DNA of 64,000 nt from Primula veris (Eukaryota; Streptophyta; Magnoliopsida; Ericales; Primulaceae), in contig OY821747.1 of assembly GCA_963682055.1 (NCBI GenBank), forward strand, positions 19,084,258-19,148,257. The letters run 5' to 3'. The notes under the pieces were generated by a model. It saw only the letters and a list, made by a program, of their open reading frames with translations. It did no database searches and was not told the DNA's origin. Each line of letters opens with the position of its first letter. Positions within the stretch are counted from its first letter, which is position 1. The position numbers were made by a program, and so were the translations under genes. This document shows positions 1 through 11,300 of the stretch, one piece after another.

Positions 1-679
1 CTTATGTGGATGGACCCAAACATTAAGTGTACACCACTTAACCATTGGCTCATAGTCAGTTCATCAACAAGGTAAAACCATGTTAAATTTCAACAGTCCC
101 CCACATGAATGCAATTGGCTGACGTGCAACATGCAATCTAAATGCAATTAAGAGTACCACGAAGAATCGTTGTATCTGGTAAGATAGCTTGTGCTTTGAA
201 ACCCCCATATTGAAATACTATCGGATATGATTGCCAAAAGGGTAGACGCGGTGCTTTTAACCATTCGGCGTTTGTTGCATACCAAGACAACGGTACTCAT
301 GTAACTTTTCCTTTACCTCACTATTTGGCTCTCTGGTTTTGTCCATTTTGGTCGTCGCCTTGGTAGTTTTATTGAGCGCTCTAGAGGATTAGCCCTTAAA
401 CTTCTCATAGTAGCGGCCTCTACACACTTGATATAGGTAATCTCAAGTCAAATGTATCATGTCATACCCCACTCGTATCCACGAGATACTTGGATCTTAA
501 TAAGTCTCAATGCTTCACCTTCAATGGAACAAGTCTATCACTCTTTCATCATAGGAATGGGCAGGAAACTCATATTTCCAAGTGTTTTGTTCGGTCACCC
601 CCTACAATTCGGTTGTCCCATTGAACCTGCAAATTGGGTTTTCCAATTCAGGTTGGGTTGCCATCATGTTGGGTAACCA

Positions 680-3495
680 ATGTCATGGGCTTCAGGCCAT
701 ACCCCTCGACGAAGATTCAACTAGTTCTTTAGTTAAGCCTTTTGTTAATGGGTCCATAATATTATCCTTAGACCTCACAAAGTCTATGGATACAACACCA
801 ATTGCTAGCAAATTTCCTTACGGATCTATGTCTCCGATGCATATGTCGGGACTTCCCATTATACATTGTACTCTATGCCCGTCTAATGGCTGACTGACTA
901 TCGCAGTGCACGCTTATAGCGGGAACAGGTTGGGCTATAGTGGAATATATTCCAGAAAGTTTCTTAGTCATTCGGCTTCCTCAGTCGCCAGGTCCAACGC
1001 TATGAACTCAGACTCCATAGTCGACCTGGAAATAACTGTCTATTTTGAGGATTTCCACGAAACCACATCCCCTCATAGTACAAACACATATCCACTCATG
1101 AACTTTGTACTATTGGAGTCAGATATCCAGTTTGTATCAGAATAACTTTCTAGTACCGTTGGATATCTCGTATAGTGTAGACCATAATCCGATGTATACC
1201 ACATGTACCTGAGTAACTTGATTATGGCCTTCAAGTGATCAACACTTGGATTACTCGTATGCCTACTCAGTCTACTCACTGTGTTGGCAATGTCAGGTGT
1301 ACAATTCATGAGGTACATGACACTGTCTATGATATGAGAATATTCATGTTGTCGCACACCCTCGTCAAGATTCTTCTTGAGATGTGGCAGAACTTCTATC
1401 GGTGTTCGGGCAATTGCCTCACCACCGGGATCGAACTTGTTAAGCACTTGCCTAACATAGTGTGATTGGGAGAGAGCATAGCCATATAACGTTTTAGTTA
1501 TTTTCGTACCTAAAATCACATCAGCAACACCCATGTCCTTCATGTTGAAGTTTCTCGACAACATGTTCTTCGTAGCCTTGATGTTATCTTTGCTACCAAT
1601 GATAATCATGTATCTAAATAAAGGCAGACTATCACATGGTCGTTTCCACCTCCTTTCACATAGACGCATTTATCACGTTCATTGATACGAAACCCGTTTG
1701 AGTACATTACGCTATCAAACTTTTTGTGCCATTGTTTAGGTGCTTAATTCAGTCCATACAAGGACTTAACCAAATTGCACACTTTTCCCTATTTACCCGA
1801 AACCACAAACCCTTCAGGTTGTTCCATGTAAATTTACTCTTATAAATCTCCATTTAGAAAGGTTGTTTTTACATCCATTTGATGTATCTCAAGATTAAAC
1901 AACGTCACAAAGGCAATGATTAATCTAATCGACGTTTTTCCTCGATACAGGTGCATAGGTGTCGAAATAATCAGCACCTTATGTTTGTCTATATCTTTTA
2001 ACTACAAGTCTCGCATTATGTCGACTGTGCCATCAGTTTTAATCCTCCTTTTGAAGATTCACTTGTGACCCAAAGGTTTGCACCCTAGTGGTAAATCTAC
2101 CAATTCCCAAGTGTGATTTTGCATAATCGACTCTATCTCATTATTGATAGGGCCTCCTCCCAATATGGAGCTTCCGGTGAAAACATTGCATACTTGAATG
2201 TCACCGGATTGTTTTCTACCATATAGGTTAGAAACTCTGGGCCAAAGGACTTCTCCGTACTTGCCCTTTATTTCGTCTAGACTCATTTCCTCCCACATTG
2301 CCATCACATGGTGAGTCATGAAACTCAACAAGTTTAGGAGTTTTGCAGGGGAAGTTTTCTTCGAATAAAAAAGCATCCCGGGCCTCAATGATTATGTCTT
2401 CATGCACTTCGGAGTTATCCAACTTGTGCACTAGAAATCGATACGCACTACTATCTTGTACATATCCGCTAAACACACAATCTATCGTTTTTGGTCCTAT
2501 TCTAATTCTCTTTGGAATTGGAATTGGCACATTAGCTAGACAACCCCAAACCTTTAGAAACTTGTAACATGGCTTGTGGCTTCCACAATTCATAAGGCAT
2601 TTTGTCTAGCTTCATGTGTGAAAGTTTATTCAACACATAGTTTGCAAAAAGTAGAGCTCCCCCCCACATGTTCTGGGGAAACCCCGAACTAATCAACATG
2701 ACATTCATCATCTCCTTCAACATTCTATTCTTATGCTCGACGACCCCATTTTGTTTGGGAGAGTAAGGCACTGTAGTCTGATGAATAATGTCATTCTCTG
2801 CACTAATTTGTGCAAACGGTGCCTCGTATTCACCGCCTCTATCACTCCTGAATAGTTTTATCATTTTATTGAGCTGATTTTCCACTTCATTTTTATAATG
2901 AGTGAACATTTCTATTGCTTCGTCTTTACTTCTCATCAAGTAGACGTAACAATATCTCGTACTGTCATCAATGAATGTGATGAATTATTTCTTTATACCT
3001 ATTGTTCGGATATATTTTAAATCACACACATCTGTGTGAACCAAACCAAGTGGTTCTGTACATCGCTCAATTGAATGAAATGAAGACTTCGTTAGTTTTG
3101 ATTCAACATAAGTCTCACACTTATGTTTCTTATCAATTTTAAACTTTGGTAATAGGTTTAGCGGAATTAATTTATTCAACGAATTATAATTCACATGACA
3201 TAATCTACTATGCCAAAGATGAAATGAATCAACAGAATAAGCAAATGAAGAAATTTTATTATCCATTTAGGCAACATTCATTACATCACTCGTGCTCACA
3301 ACACTTTTATTCTCAGACTCGGTTTTAGGGACCAAAGTCATTACATTCATCTTAAACATGCCGTTGGTCATATATAGTCACGACATAAATACAATGCACT
3401 TTTAGTAAAAACTACTTTATCAGCCTCAAACGCTAACTTAAAGCATTTCTTCACCAAAACAAACTTTGAGATCAGATTCTTACGGACTGGAACAA
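680..3495 (-). pseudogene. copia pol remnant: protease end, GAG-pre-integrase, integrase, RT, RNase H
   Basis: Read on the minus strand from 3495 downwards, the fragments follow copia order. A protease C-terminal piece lies at about 3495-3300. A GAG-pre-integrase segment with HLWHSRLCHVNYNSLNKL lies at 3266-2985. The integrase core follows at 2939-2532 (FRSDRGGEY, then YSPKQNGVVEHKNR), then its C-terminal part (VWGCLANV) and the start of reverse transcriptase (HTWELVDLPLGCKPLG) at 2593-2059. Late reverse transcriptase and early RNase H ([17 protein letters not shown]) occupy 1669-1073. RNase H and the C-terminus continue in broken frames to about 680 (MYNGKSRHI, then PLTKGLT). Many stops and frameshifts are present, and no YVDD box is readable between 1670 and 2060. 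The element cannot encode its own mobility. Confidence 0.85.
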
Positions 3496-4110
3496 TAATA
3501 ACCATAAACACCGAATTTCTCAACCAAACAGGTTTTTAGAAATTGATTTTACAAAAGTTATTAATCTGGATTTTCTTTAATAAAACAATCCCAAATATTA
3601 ATCGTATTTAATAACCACCGGTAAACACCAAATTTCTCAACCAAACAGATTTCTAGAAATTGATTTTTCAAAGGTTATTAATCTCGATTTTCTTTAGTAA
3701 AACAATCACAAATACCAATCGTCTTTAATAACCATCCGTAAACACCAAATTACTCAACCAAACAGGTTTGCAGAAATTGATTTTACAATTGTTATTAATC
3801 TTGACTTTTTTTAGTAAAATAATATCGAATACTAATCGTCTTTAGTAACAACCCGTAAACACCAAATTTCTTAACTAAATAAGTTTCTAGAAATTAATTT
3901 TACAAAAGTTATTAATATCAAATTTTCTTTAAATAAATAACCAATATCCCATGGCAAACAATCAATTGTTTCTCAACCAAAATGGTTTCCCCGAAACTGA
4001 TTTTTGCAAGTGTAATGGTCAACAAAATTAATTAAATAACCAGAATAAAAATTCTAAAATTAATTCAACCGTGAACACCAATTTCCGTAAACAGAAATGA
4101 TTTCACAAAG
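3490..4110. repeat. 117-bp tandem repeat, about 4 good copies plus decayed ones
   Basis: The word CAACCAAACAG or a close variant recurs at 3521, 3638, 3755 and 3872, exactly 117 bp apart, with decayed copies from 3974 on. Each unit carries a 'GTAAACACCAAATTTCTCAACC' type core, an AGAAATTGATTTTACAA part and a TTTCTTTAGTAAAA part. The array starts where the copia pol homology stops and sits where gag would be expected. Confidence 0.9.
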
Positions 4111-4299
4111 AATTAATCTAAAAAAAAATAAAAAAATTCAATGTTAATCTAGAAACGTTTTGTTTATAAAATAAAAAACTACAAAAAATAGGATTTAAGA
4201 CTTTTGTATAAAAGTTTGACGGATCTGTTTCTAATAAATTAAAACTTCTGGACTTAACTGGGTAAAAATGAAATAGAAAGGTTTTAATGCTGGAATTTA

Positions 4300-4795
4300 A
4301 ATTACAGGGACTGAAAATGAAATTTATAGAAAATGCATGACTGAAACGAAATTCCAGAAATTCCAGGACTGAAATATAAATTACAAAAAACTTATAGACT
4401 AAAAAGTAAATTACATAAACTACTGAACTGAAATGTGAATTACAGAAACTATCGGACTAAAATGTAAATTACAGAAACTACCAGACCGAAATATAAATTA
4501 TAGAAATTATTGGATTGAAAATTAAATTACATGAACTACTGGACTGAAATGTAAATTACAGAAACTACTGGACTAAAAATCAAATTACAGAAACTATTGT
4601 ACTGAAAAGTAAATAACAGAAAGTAGTGGACTAACACGTAAATAACTGAAAGTACTTGACTGAAACGTAAATTATTGAAAGTACATGACTGGAAAGTAAA
4701 TAACATAAAGTACTTGACTGACGTAAATAACAGAAACTACAGGACTGAAAAATAAAAAACTAGAAACTGTAGGACTGAAAAAAAACCCGAATTGA
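4300..4795. repeat. 29-bp minisatellite, about 17 copies
   Basis: A unit close to AAACTACTGGACTGAAATGT followed by AAATTACAG repeats with a 29-bp period (GAACTG or GGACTG at 4425, 4454, 4483, 4512, 4541 and 4570). Copies degrade towards both ends. The array lies inside the left copia element between the 117-bp array and the 5' LTR. Confidence 0.9.
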
Positions 4796-6130
4796 ATACG
4801 AAACGTAGGGAACTGAACCGGTCAGATAACGTACTGAATTGAACAGAAAACGTAAATAGAAAAAAAAAAGTATGCAAGAAAACGAAATGAAAAAAACATA
4901 CGAGACAACGGTAAACCGTTTCTGCTTAAATCCTATTAATCTGCCCGCCACATTTTAGATTCTGGCTTGTTTGGACAAAGGACTCACAAGGTAAAACGTT
5001 TGATAATGTGATGGCTTAAGCGGTGTCGCCACACTCTATGAGCTTTCTATAAGGTGGTTCTCTCTCTAGAATGATAGTGAATGTGTAAATTGGTTGTGAA
5101 TTGGTGAGTTTGGTTGATGGGTTGGGCACCTATTTATACTAGGTGATAGGAGCCTTAGCATAAATGCGGGGTTACGATTTTTTAATTATTACACACCATA
5201 ATTGCAGGGATTACACACCATAATTTTGAAACCGACGTATTAACCTCGTCATTATCACAATAATGGATATCAATTACATACGTTACAGAATATTGAGCAT
5301 TAACTCTATAATAAATACAAAGTTTACCATACCACACAGTTCGTACCGAACTAGTACCTCATACCGCCATACCAAAACCCACAACCCATACCCGACCCCG
5401 CCCGGCCCGCACACACGTGTGTATAGACTTGCTATCCAATAATATATTTAATCAATTAAACTCATAAGAGTAGAAATTGTATATAAACTATTATTTGGTA
5501 CTCTTCCTCCTCAATGTGGGATAAATCCCACAAACGTTTTTTTCCACTTCCCACTTGGAAGTTACTCACTTTCAAAATGGACTTTTAGAAGTCAATTTCT
5601 ATTCACACCGCTAACCTATTTTGCGCATGTAATATATCGTCTTGAAGCTTGTCGTATGTACTTGGCAAAACTTATGAAGACGAACTCAAATGTTAAGTGT
5701 ACACCACTTGACCGTTGGTTGATCAACACGGTAAAACCATGTTAAATTCCAGCTCCTACTGCATAGGCCCCATCAAATTTTTTTCTTGGCTCGCCTTTTA
5801 GAATATAGGTACTAAAGTTTAGGTATGATACAAAGCAAATCATAGTTCCCTACCCATTGGTTTGATTAAGGACTTTATGGATCCAAGTCACATTGTAATA
5901 CTTAACTTTGTGATAAATTTACTAGTAATTCATATATAATAATACTTAAAACACTCTTCCAAAATGCTTCCATCCTCATCGCACACGTTATCTCTTTCTC
6001 TTTCTCTATGTCGATGGAGCAGAGGCACAATTTAACTATCCACAATATTTTATTTCCTTTTTTAAGCCCTTCTATTTTACTACTAAATTATCATTTGGCT
6101 CGTTTAATTAAATACTATACTGCTTAAGTA

Positions 6131-6424
6131 CTATGTCTGTTTCTAAATAAGTGCCTTTTTTGTATTTTGGAACGTCCAAAAACAAGTGTCTTTTTTTTTT
6201 CTATTTTAGTAATTTTTCTCATTTTTATTTTTAGAAATATATCTTCTTGATTGTTAAAACATATCAAATTTATACTTCAAACCTCATATTTTAAGTACAA
6301 AAATAGGTTTTGTTTGAAATTCTTTTATTTTGATGGTTGTTGTTAGTTTTAAGCGAAATTATGTCAAATTCTTAAATATCATACTTTTCGAATCAGTACA
6401 CTTATTTAGAGATGAATGAAATAT
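6131..6424. mobile_element. Stowaway-like MITE
   Basis: The ends are inverted repeats: CTATGTCTGTTTCTAAATAA at 6131 and the reverse complement of ...TTATTTAGAGATGAATGAA at the right end. They are flanked by TA dinucleotides at 6129-6130 and 6425-6426. Size (294 bp), end sequence and TA target fit Tc1/mariner-derived Stowaway elements. Classification is by eye. Confidence 0.65.
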
Positions 6425-6554
6425 TATACTATTGACTTTACGTTCTCGGCTCATAAATTGATGGGAGTTCGGACGGAGCAGATTTGACGCAAGATCATAT
6501 ATATTATCCCTTTGTTACGGCCTCGGAATATGAATTTAGTTGAGTCCTACTCAA

Positions 6555-6709
6555 TGTTCTAAAAGCCGCGAGTTTGTTTCTACACTTAAATAGTTCGCTT
6601 AGCGCCCAATCCATGTTAAATTCCGCTTAACCACTGCCTACCATCTAGGTTTCGTCTAATTTATGTCTATCCTGTGTCGAATTTTTATCAAAACTCGCCT
6701 TTAAGAACA
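6555..6709. mobile_element. Short inverted-repeat element (MITE-like)
   Basis: TGTTCTAAAAGCCGCGAGT at the left and ACTCGCCTTTAAGAACA at the right are imperfect inverted repeats bounding 155 bp. No clean target duplication was found. The right end overlaps the segment also found near 5795-5935, so the boundary is uncertain. Confidence 0.4.
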
Positions 6710-7571
6710 CTGTTCCTACTAAAGTTTAGGTATGATACAAAACAAATCACACGGTTTGAACCGATTTGTCTGAAAAAGAACTTTATGGATTCAAGTCACA
6801 TTTATATTAGTATAACTTTATAAGAGATTTACCAGTGATATATGTAATTACAGTTAAACACAACATCAAATACTATATCTTTTGATGTTTAATTGTTTTA
6901 TAAAAAAATACGTGTAATTTTAACAAGTCAATAACTTGTACAGTACTACCAAAATTAACGAAATGAAAATCTTAAAAGCTAATCATATAGTTACTTTTTA
7001 ATCAAAAATTTCGTGTGGTTTCGTATAAGAGAATTAAAATAGAACAAAGGGAGCAGCGGGTAAGGTGAAAATTGACGTTTTTGATCATTAGCTATGTTTA
7101 TTTTGATTAAAAAAAAGCAGCAGGAAAACAATAGGGAGAGGATTTATAAGTGTCTCATGTCATAAATAATGTTGGCGCATGTAGTAGCATGTATGGATTA
7201 CATATAAATAAAAAACAGCCTTTAGGAAAAGGTGGGAGAGGATTAAATTTTCCAGATGTGACAATATTGACCGCATTAATTTGATAATTAGGCAAGAAGA
7301 CGGATCCATCACGATCAATATTTGTCCACAGTCGTCGTTTCAACCCATTTTATTCAACCACGTAGGTGGTATAGTTACGGGACATTTCTTTGACTAAAAA
7401 TACTAGCATTAATAACTTTGACTAATCCTAAAGTTAGTGCTACAACAACTTACCTTGACTAATTAAATACCGTGACCACCAATAGAAATTCGACACGTAT
7501 GTCTGTTATTTAACTAGTTTGTTAACCATCTGGACACGTGTCGTCACTTGACTACCCCCATCTTCTTCACC

Positions 7572-8237
7572 GGTAAAATGCAAATAACCCTGTTAACTAT
7601 CAATTCTTGTAATTAACCCCATAAAATGTTAAACTTTTACAATTAACCCCCAACTTTACCTTTTAAAATAACATAACTTTTTATTCATTTGTTCGTTTTA
7701 CAAAATCATTTGTTTGATATATATATAGTTTTTCAGTGCACATGAGTTAAGAGAACAATTATCGTAAAAAATATATCAAAAAATTCTTTATATATATATA
7801 AAACATTATTATAGTGAAAAAAAACTATTTTTTGGGTCGTTCCGTAAAAAATTAATTGACATGTATGAATATCAAATAACTGATCATAATAGTTTAAAAA
7901 TCAACCAAAACGGATCACCATACGTACAAGTTATGGGTCTGTTTGGTAATACAATTTTTAGTTGGTTTTTAAAATTTTAATTTGAAAACATGTGTGTGTT
8001 TGGATAGTTAGATTATTTAGCTTTTGAAAATCAGATTTTTAGATTGAAAAATTAACAAAATCAGATTTTTAAAATCTAATGGTTTATTTAAAATATGATT
8101 TTGGAAAAAAAAAATTGTTAACAAACGAACTATGCATCATTTAAAAGATTGCATTGAGGGTTATTTGTAAAAGTTTGATGTAAACGAGGGGTAATTGTAA
8201 ATGAACCATAGTTTCAGAGGGTTATTTGAATTTTACC
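7572..8237. mobile_element. Mutator-type MITE with 10-bp target duplication
   Basis: The element begins GGTAAAATGCAAATAACCC and ends with the reverse complement of GGTAAAATTCAAATAACCC. Inverted similarity extends about 90 bp inwards on both sides. CTTCTTCACC occurs directly outside each end (7562-7571 and 8238-8247), a perfect 10-bp duplication. Long TIRs with a 9-10 bp target duplication are the hallmark of Mutator-like elements. There is no transposase ORF in the 666 bp, so this is non-autonomous. It ends about 130 bp upstream of the BAR-like gene ATG. Confidence 0.85.
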
Positions 8238-8366
8238 CTTCTTCACCTCCTGCGTGACTTAATTTCTCTCTCTGAATTCTGAACTCTAGAGAGAGAGAGA
8301 GAGAGTCCTTTGTGGGGGCAATACAGAGTAGAGAGATACATACATATACATATATAATTGTGAGTA

Positions 8367-11300
8367 ATGAAGTCGGGTTTGGGGAGATTGAAGAAATTCG
8401 CACTGCAAAAGGGTAGTGATGTGAAAGAGAAGCCACGTCATCATCACCATGACCAATCTGCTGCGCATTTTAACGAGCTTTCTCAAGCTTCTCTCGTAAC
8501 ACACTTTTATTTAAACTCTTATTTTATTTAATTTACTCACTCGGTATCTCTCTTTCCAACTCTTTTTAGGGTTTTTTGTTCCCCAATTCACTTCATTTCT
8601 GCTTTATATGCATATATATATATATATATATATATAGTTATATAGTTATATTTATTTATTCTGTTATTCTGCTAATTCCACATAATAATTTAAGAACATG
8701 GATGGATAATTGATTGAAAATCCAAGCACTCTCTCTGATCAATCAACAAGGATTAGAAATTTAGAATCTAATAATTATATAAATTCATTAATTATAATAA
8801 TGCAGCATTAACCAATTTTCACTAGTGTTTTTAGTAGGATGCTTTAAATTTTAAGTTCAGCTTTAATTTAAATGGGCTTGTTCAATTTTATTGCGGTTTT
8901 ACGAGCTCATGTTTTTGAGAATTTACATACGGATTGGTGCATATACACGCATACTGTGCGTTTACTCCGCTTAAGCAAGCATTTAAACAGACTGCATTTT
9001 CAGGTTCATATGTGCTTTTTATGCATATAGGTGTACCTTATGCATTTCTGCTATATATATATATATATATATATTTATTTATTCCGCTATGACATAATAA
9101 TTTAAGAACAGAGAGAAACAATTGAATGAAAATCCAGGCAATCTCTCTTCTGATCGATCAACAAGGATTAGAATTTCATCATTAGATTAATCAATTAAAC
9201 ATAATTATGCCGCACTAACTGGATTTACTAGTTTTTTAGTAGGGTTCTTTAGATTTTAAGTGCAGTTAGATTTTAAATGGCCTTGTTCGGTCGTGTTAAT
9301 AGAAGTCCACTTAATTTAATTGTGGTTTAATATGTAATTATAAAGTAGTGATTTGTGTTCATCTGATATGAGCTCGTATTTCGTGCATTTATATACAAAT
9401 TAATGCATATACACACATATATTTGCGTTTACTCCGATTAAGCAAACATTTGCTTAGTTTAATAATAGAAACATTTAAGCTCTTATTAATTTAATCAACT
9501 CACTTAGCTTTCCTTTCCAACTCATTATAGGGTTTTGTTATTTATTCCCCAATCCACTTCATTTATGCTTTATATATGTATATACTAGTAACCGTGGCCC
9601 ACACGATGCGTGGTGTATATATTTATTCGACATATTAATTTAAGAACAGGGACAAACTATTGATTGAAAATTTAAGCAATCTCTCTGATCAATCAACAAG
9701 GATTAGAAATTTAGAATTTAATAATTAGATAAATCATTAATTATAATCATGCCGCACTAACCGAATTTCACTAGTATATTTCAGTAGGATGCTTTAGATA
9801 CTAAGTTTAGTCAATTTAAATGGGCTTGTTCGGTCGTGTTAATAGAAGTCCACTTAATTTAGTTCCGGGTTTACCTGTACTTATGAAGTCGCGATTGGTG
9901 TGCATATTAGCTCATATTTTCGAGCATTTAGATGCATATTGTGTGTTTACTCTGATTAAGCAAACACTTGCAATTTCAGGTTCATATGTGCTGTTTATGC
10001 ATATAGGTGCACGTTATGTGTATATAGGAGATCCAATAGTGAATGAACTTAGTTTTGCCTTTTTATATAACAGGATATGCAGGATATGAGAGACTGTTAC
10101 GACAGCTTGCTTTCAGCTGCTGCAGCAACTGCAAATAGTGCTTACGGTACTTTTTCATTCACTTACTCCATCTCATCCTAGACACGTCAAAAAATCCTTC
10201 CTTTAGTTCTTGTCATCCTGTGTTAATGGAACATTCATATTGCCCCCTGACAGAAATAGAACTTTAATCAAAATTATTTTGATTCAACCATCTCATTCTT
10301 GACTTCAAACTAATCCAAGGAAAATAAAAAAAATAAGTATCAAACTAAATAATAGAGCACACTAAAAAAGACTTATTGGATATATCTTGTATCAAAAGTG
10401 TGAACTCAAATCGAATTTCAATAAACCAGCAGATGACACTATTTTTTGAGCTATTTTCTCATATATTTTGATGACAAAATTCAAGAGTTCACTTATGAAA
10501 AATACTAGAAAGTTAAAGAACAATTCGAAAGTTAAATTACTGATAAAAGGAAATTAACATAGATAGACAACAATCATTCTTTTTCATAATGCTTAAGCAA
10601 TACATAAACTCTCTACTTATACTGTTTGATAACTGCAAAAGACTCCCAGAGTTTTCATTAATTGCAATAAACTCCACCATGTTTCCAATCTATCATTTCT
10701 GACCCCAAATTAACTTTAAGTCCAGACATTCCTTAACCCACTCCTTTTCTCTCGATTCTCCCTTTAATGAGTTCGTTACATTCTCCACCACTCGAAATAC
10801 ACCTTGTCCTCAAGGTGTGGATACAGACTTGAGAAAATGAGGCCGGCACATCTTCAACATCTTCAAAATTATACGATCCGACCACAACTAAAATTGTAAG
10901 TTTAAAATCACCAGATTTTTGACCATGATTATCAACAAGAACCTTTCTCATTACAACGGTTGTGCAAATAAATCCAATTGATCCTTCAACAATCTCCCTG
11001 AAAAAGAGTTTATAACTTGTTGATCGAGCAAGGGGCTCTCCTCTTTGAACATGCAGTTTTCAGGAAGCAGACATGATTAATATTCTTCTTGGTTGTGCCA
11101 AAACTAAGCTGCAGATAGATTTGAAAACGTTTACAGTATATGACTCCATCAGACACCGATTCATGAGGGTGATTTTACCGCAGCTAGTCTCTGCTAAGTT
11201 TAGAATGACCTGAATGCTTGTGATGGCTTTAAAAAACATGTTATTCTCTTCAAAAGAAGGTAAATGTCCATGAAAATCTAGCAACTCCATGCCTTTTATT

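Larger units (their letters stand above)
1..5751 (-). mobile_element. Degenerate Ty1/copia LTR retrotransposon, left LTR cut by window edge
   Basis: Positions 1-95 and about 5661-5751 are matching LTR ends (shared words such as TTAAGTGTACACCACTT and GGTAAAACCATGTTAAATT). Next to the left LTR the plus strand reads GTCCCCCACATG, which is the polypurine tract of a minus-strand element, so the 3' LTR is on the left and mostly outside the window. Pol remnants run on the minus strand from about 3495 down to 680. The 5' LTR probably spans about 4960-5751, with a minus-strand TATA box (TATAAATA) at 5131-5138. I found no clear initiator-tRNA primer site; a TGGCGGGCAG stretch near 4940-4952 is the only candidate. 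Gag and the start of protease are missing, and tandem repeats occupy their place. Confidence 0.85.
5752..8366. other. Intergenic region and promoter of the BAR-like gene
   Basis: No gene is visible. The stretch holds a Stowaway-like MITE (6131-6424), a short inverted-repeat element (6555-6709), a segmental repeat (about 5795-5935 resembling 6690-6860) and a Mutator-type MITE (7572-8237). A (GA)n tract at about 8288-8305 lies in the presumed 5' UTR of the downstream gene. The longest reading frames here are short and show no family resemblance. Confidence 0.7.

Noticed and set aside
452..1145. Three overlapping plus-strand ORFs
   Set aside because: They are antisense to decayed copia pol (RNase H and reverse transcriptase words read on the minus strand), so they are shadows.
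3490..4795. CRISPR-like array
   Set aside because: Units are contiguous without unique spacers and lie in a plant retrotransposon; these are ordinary tandem repeats.
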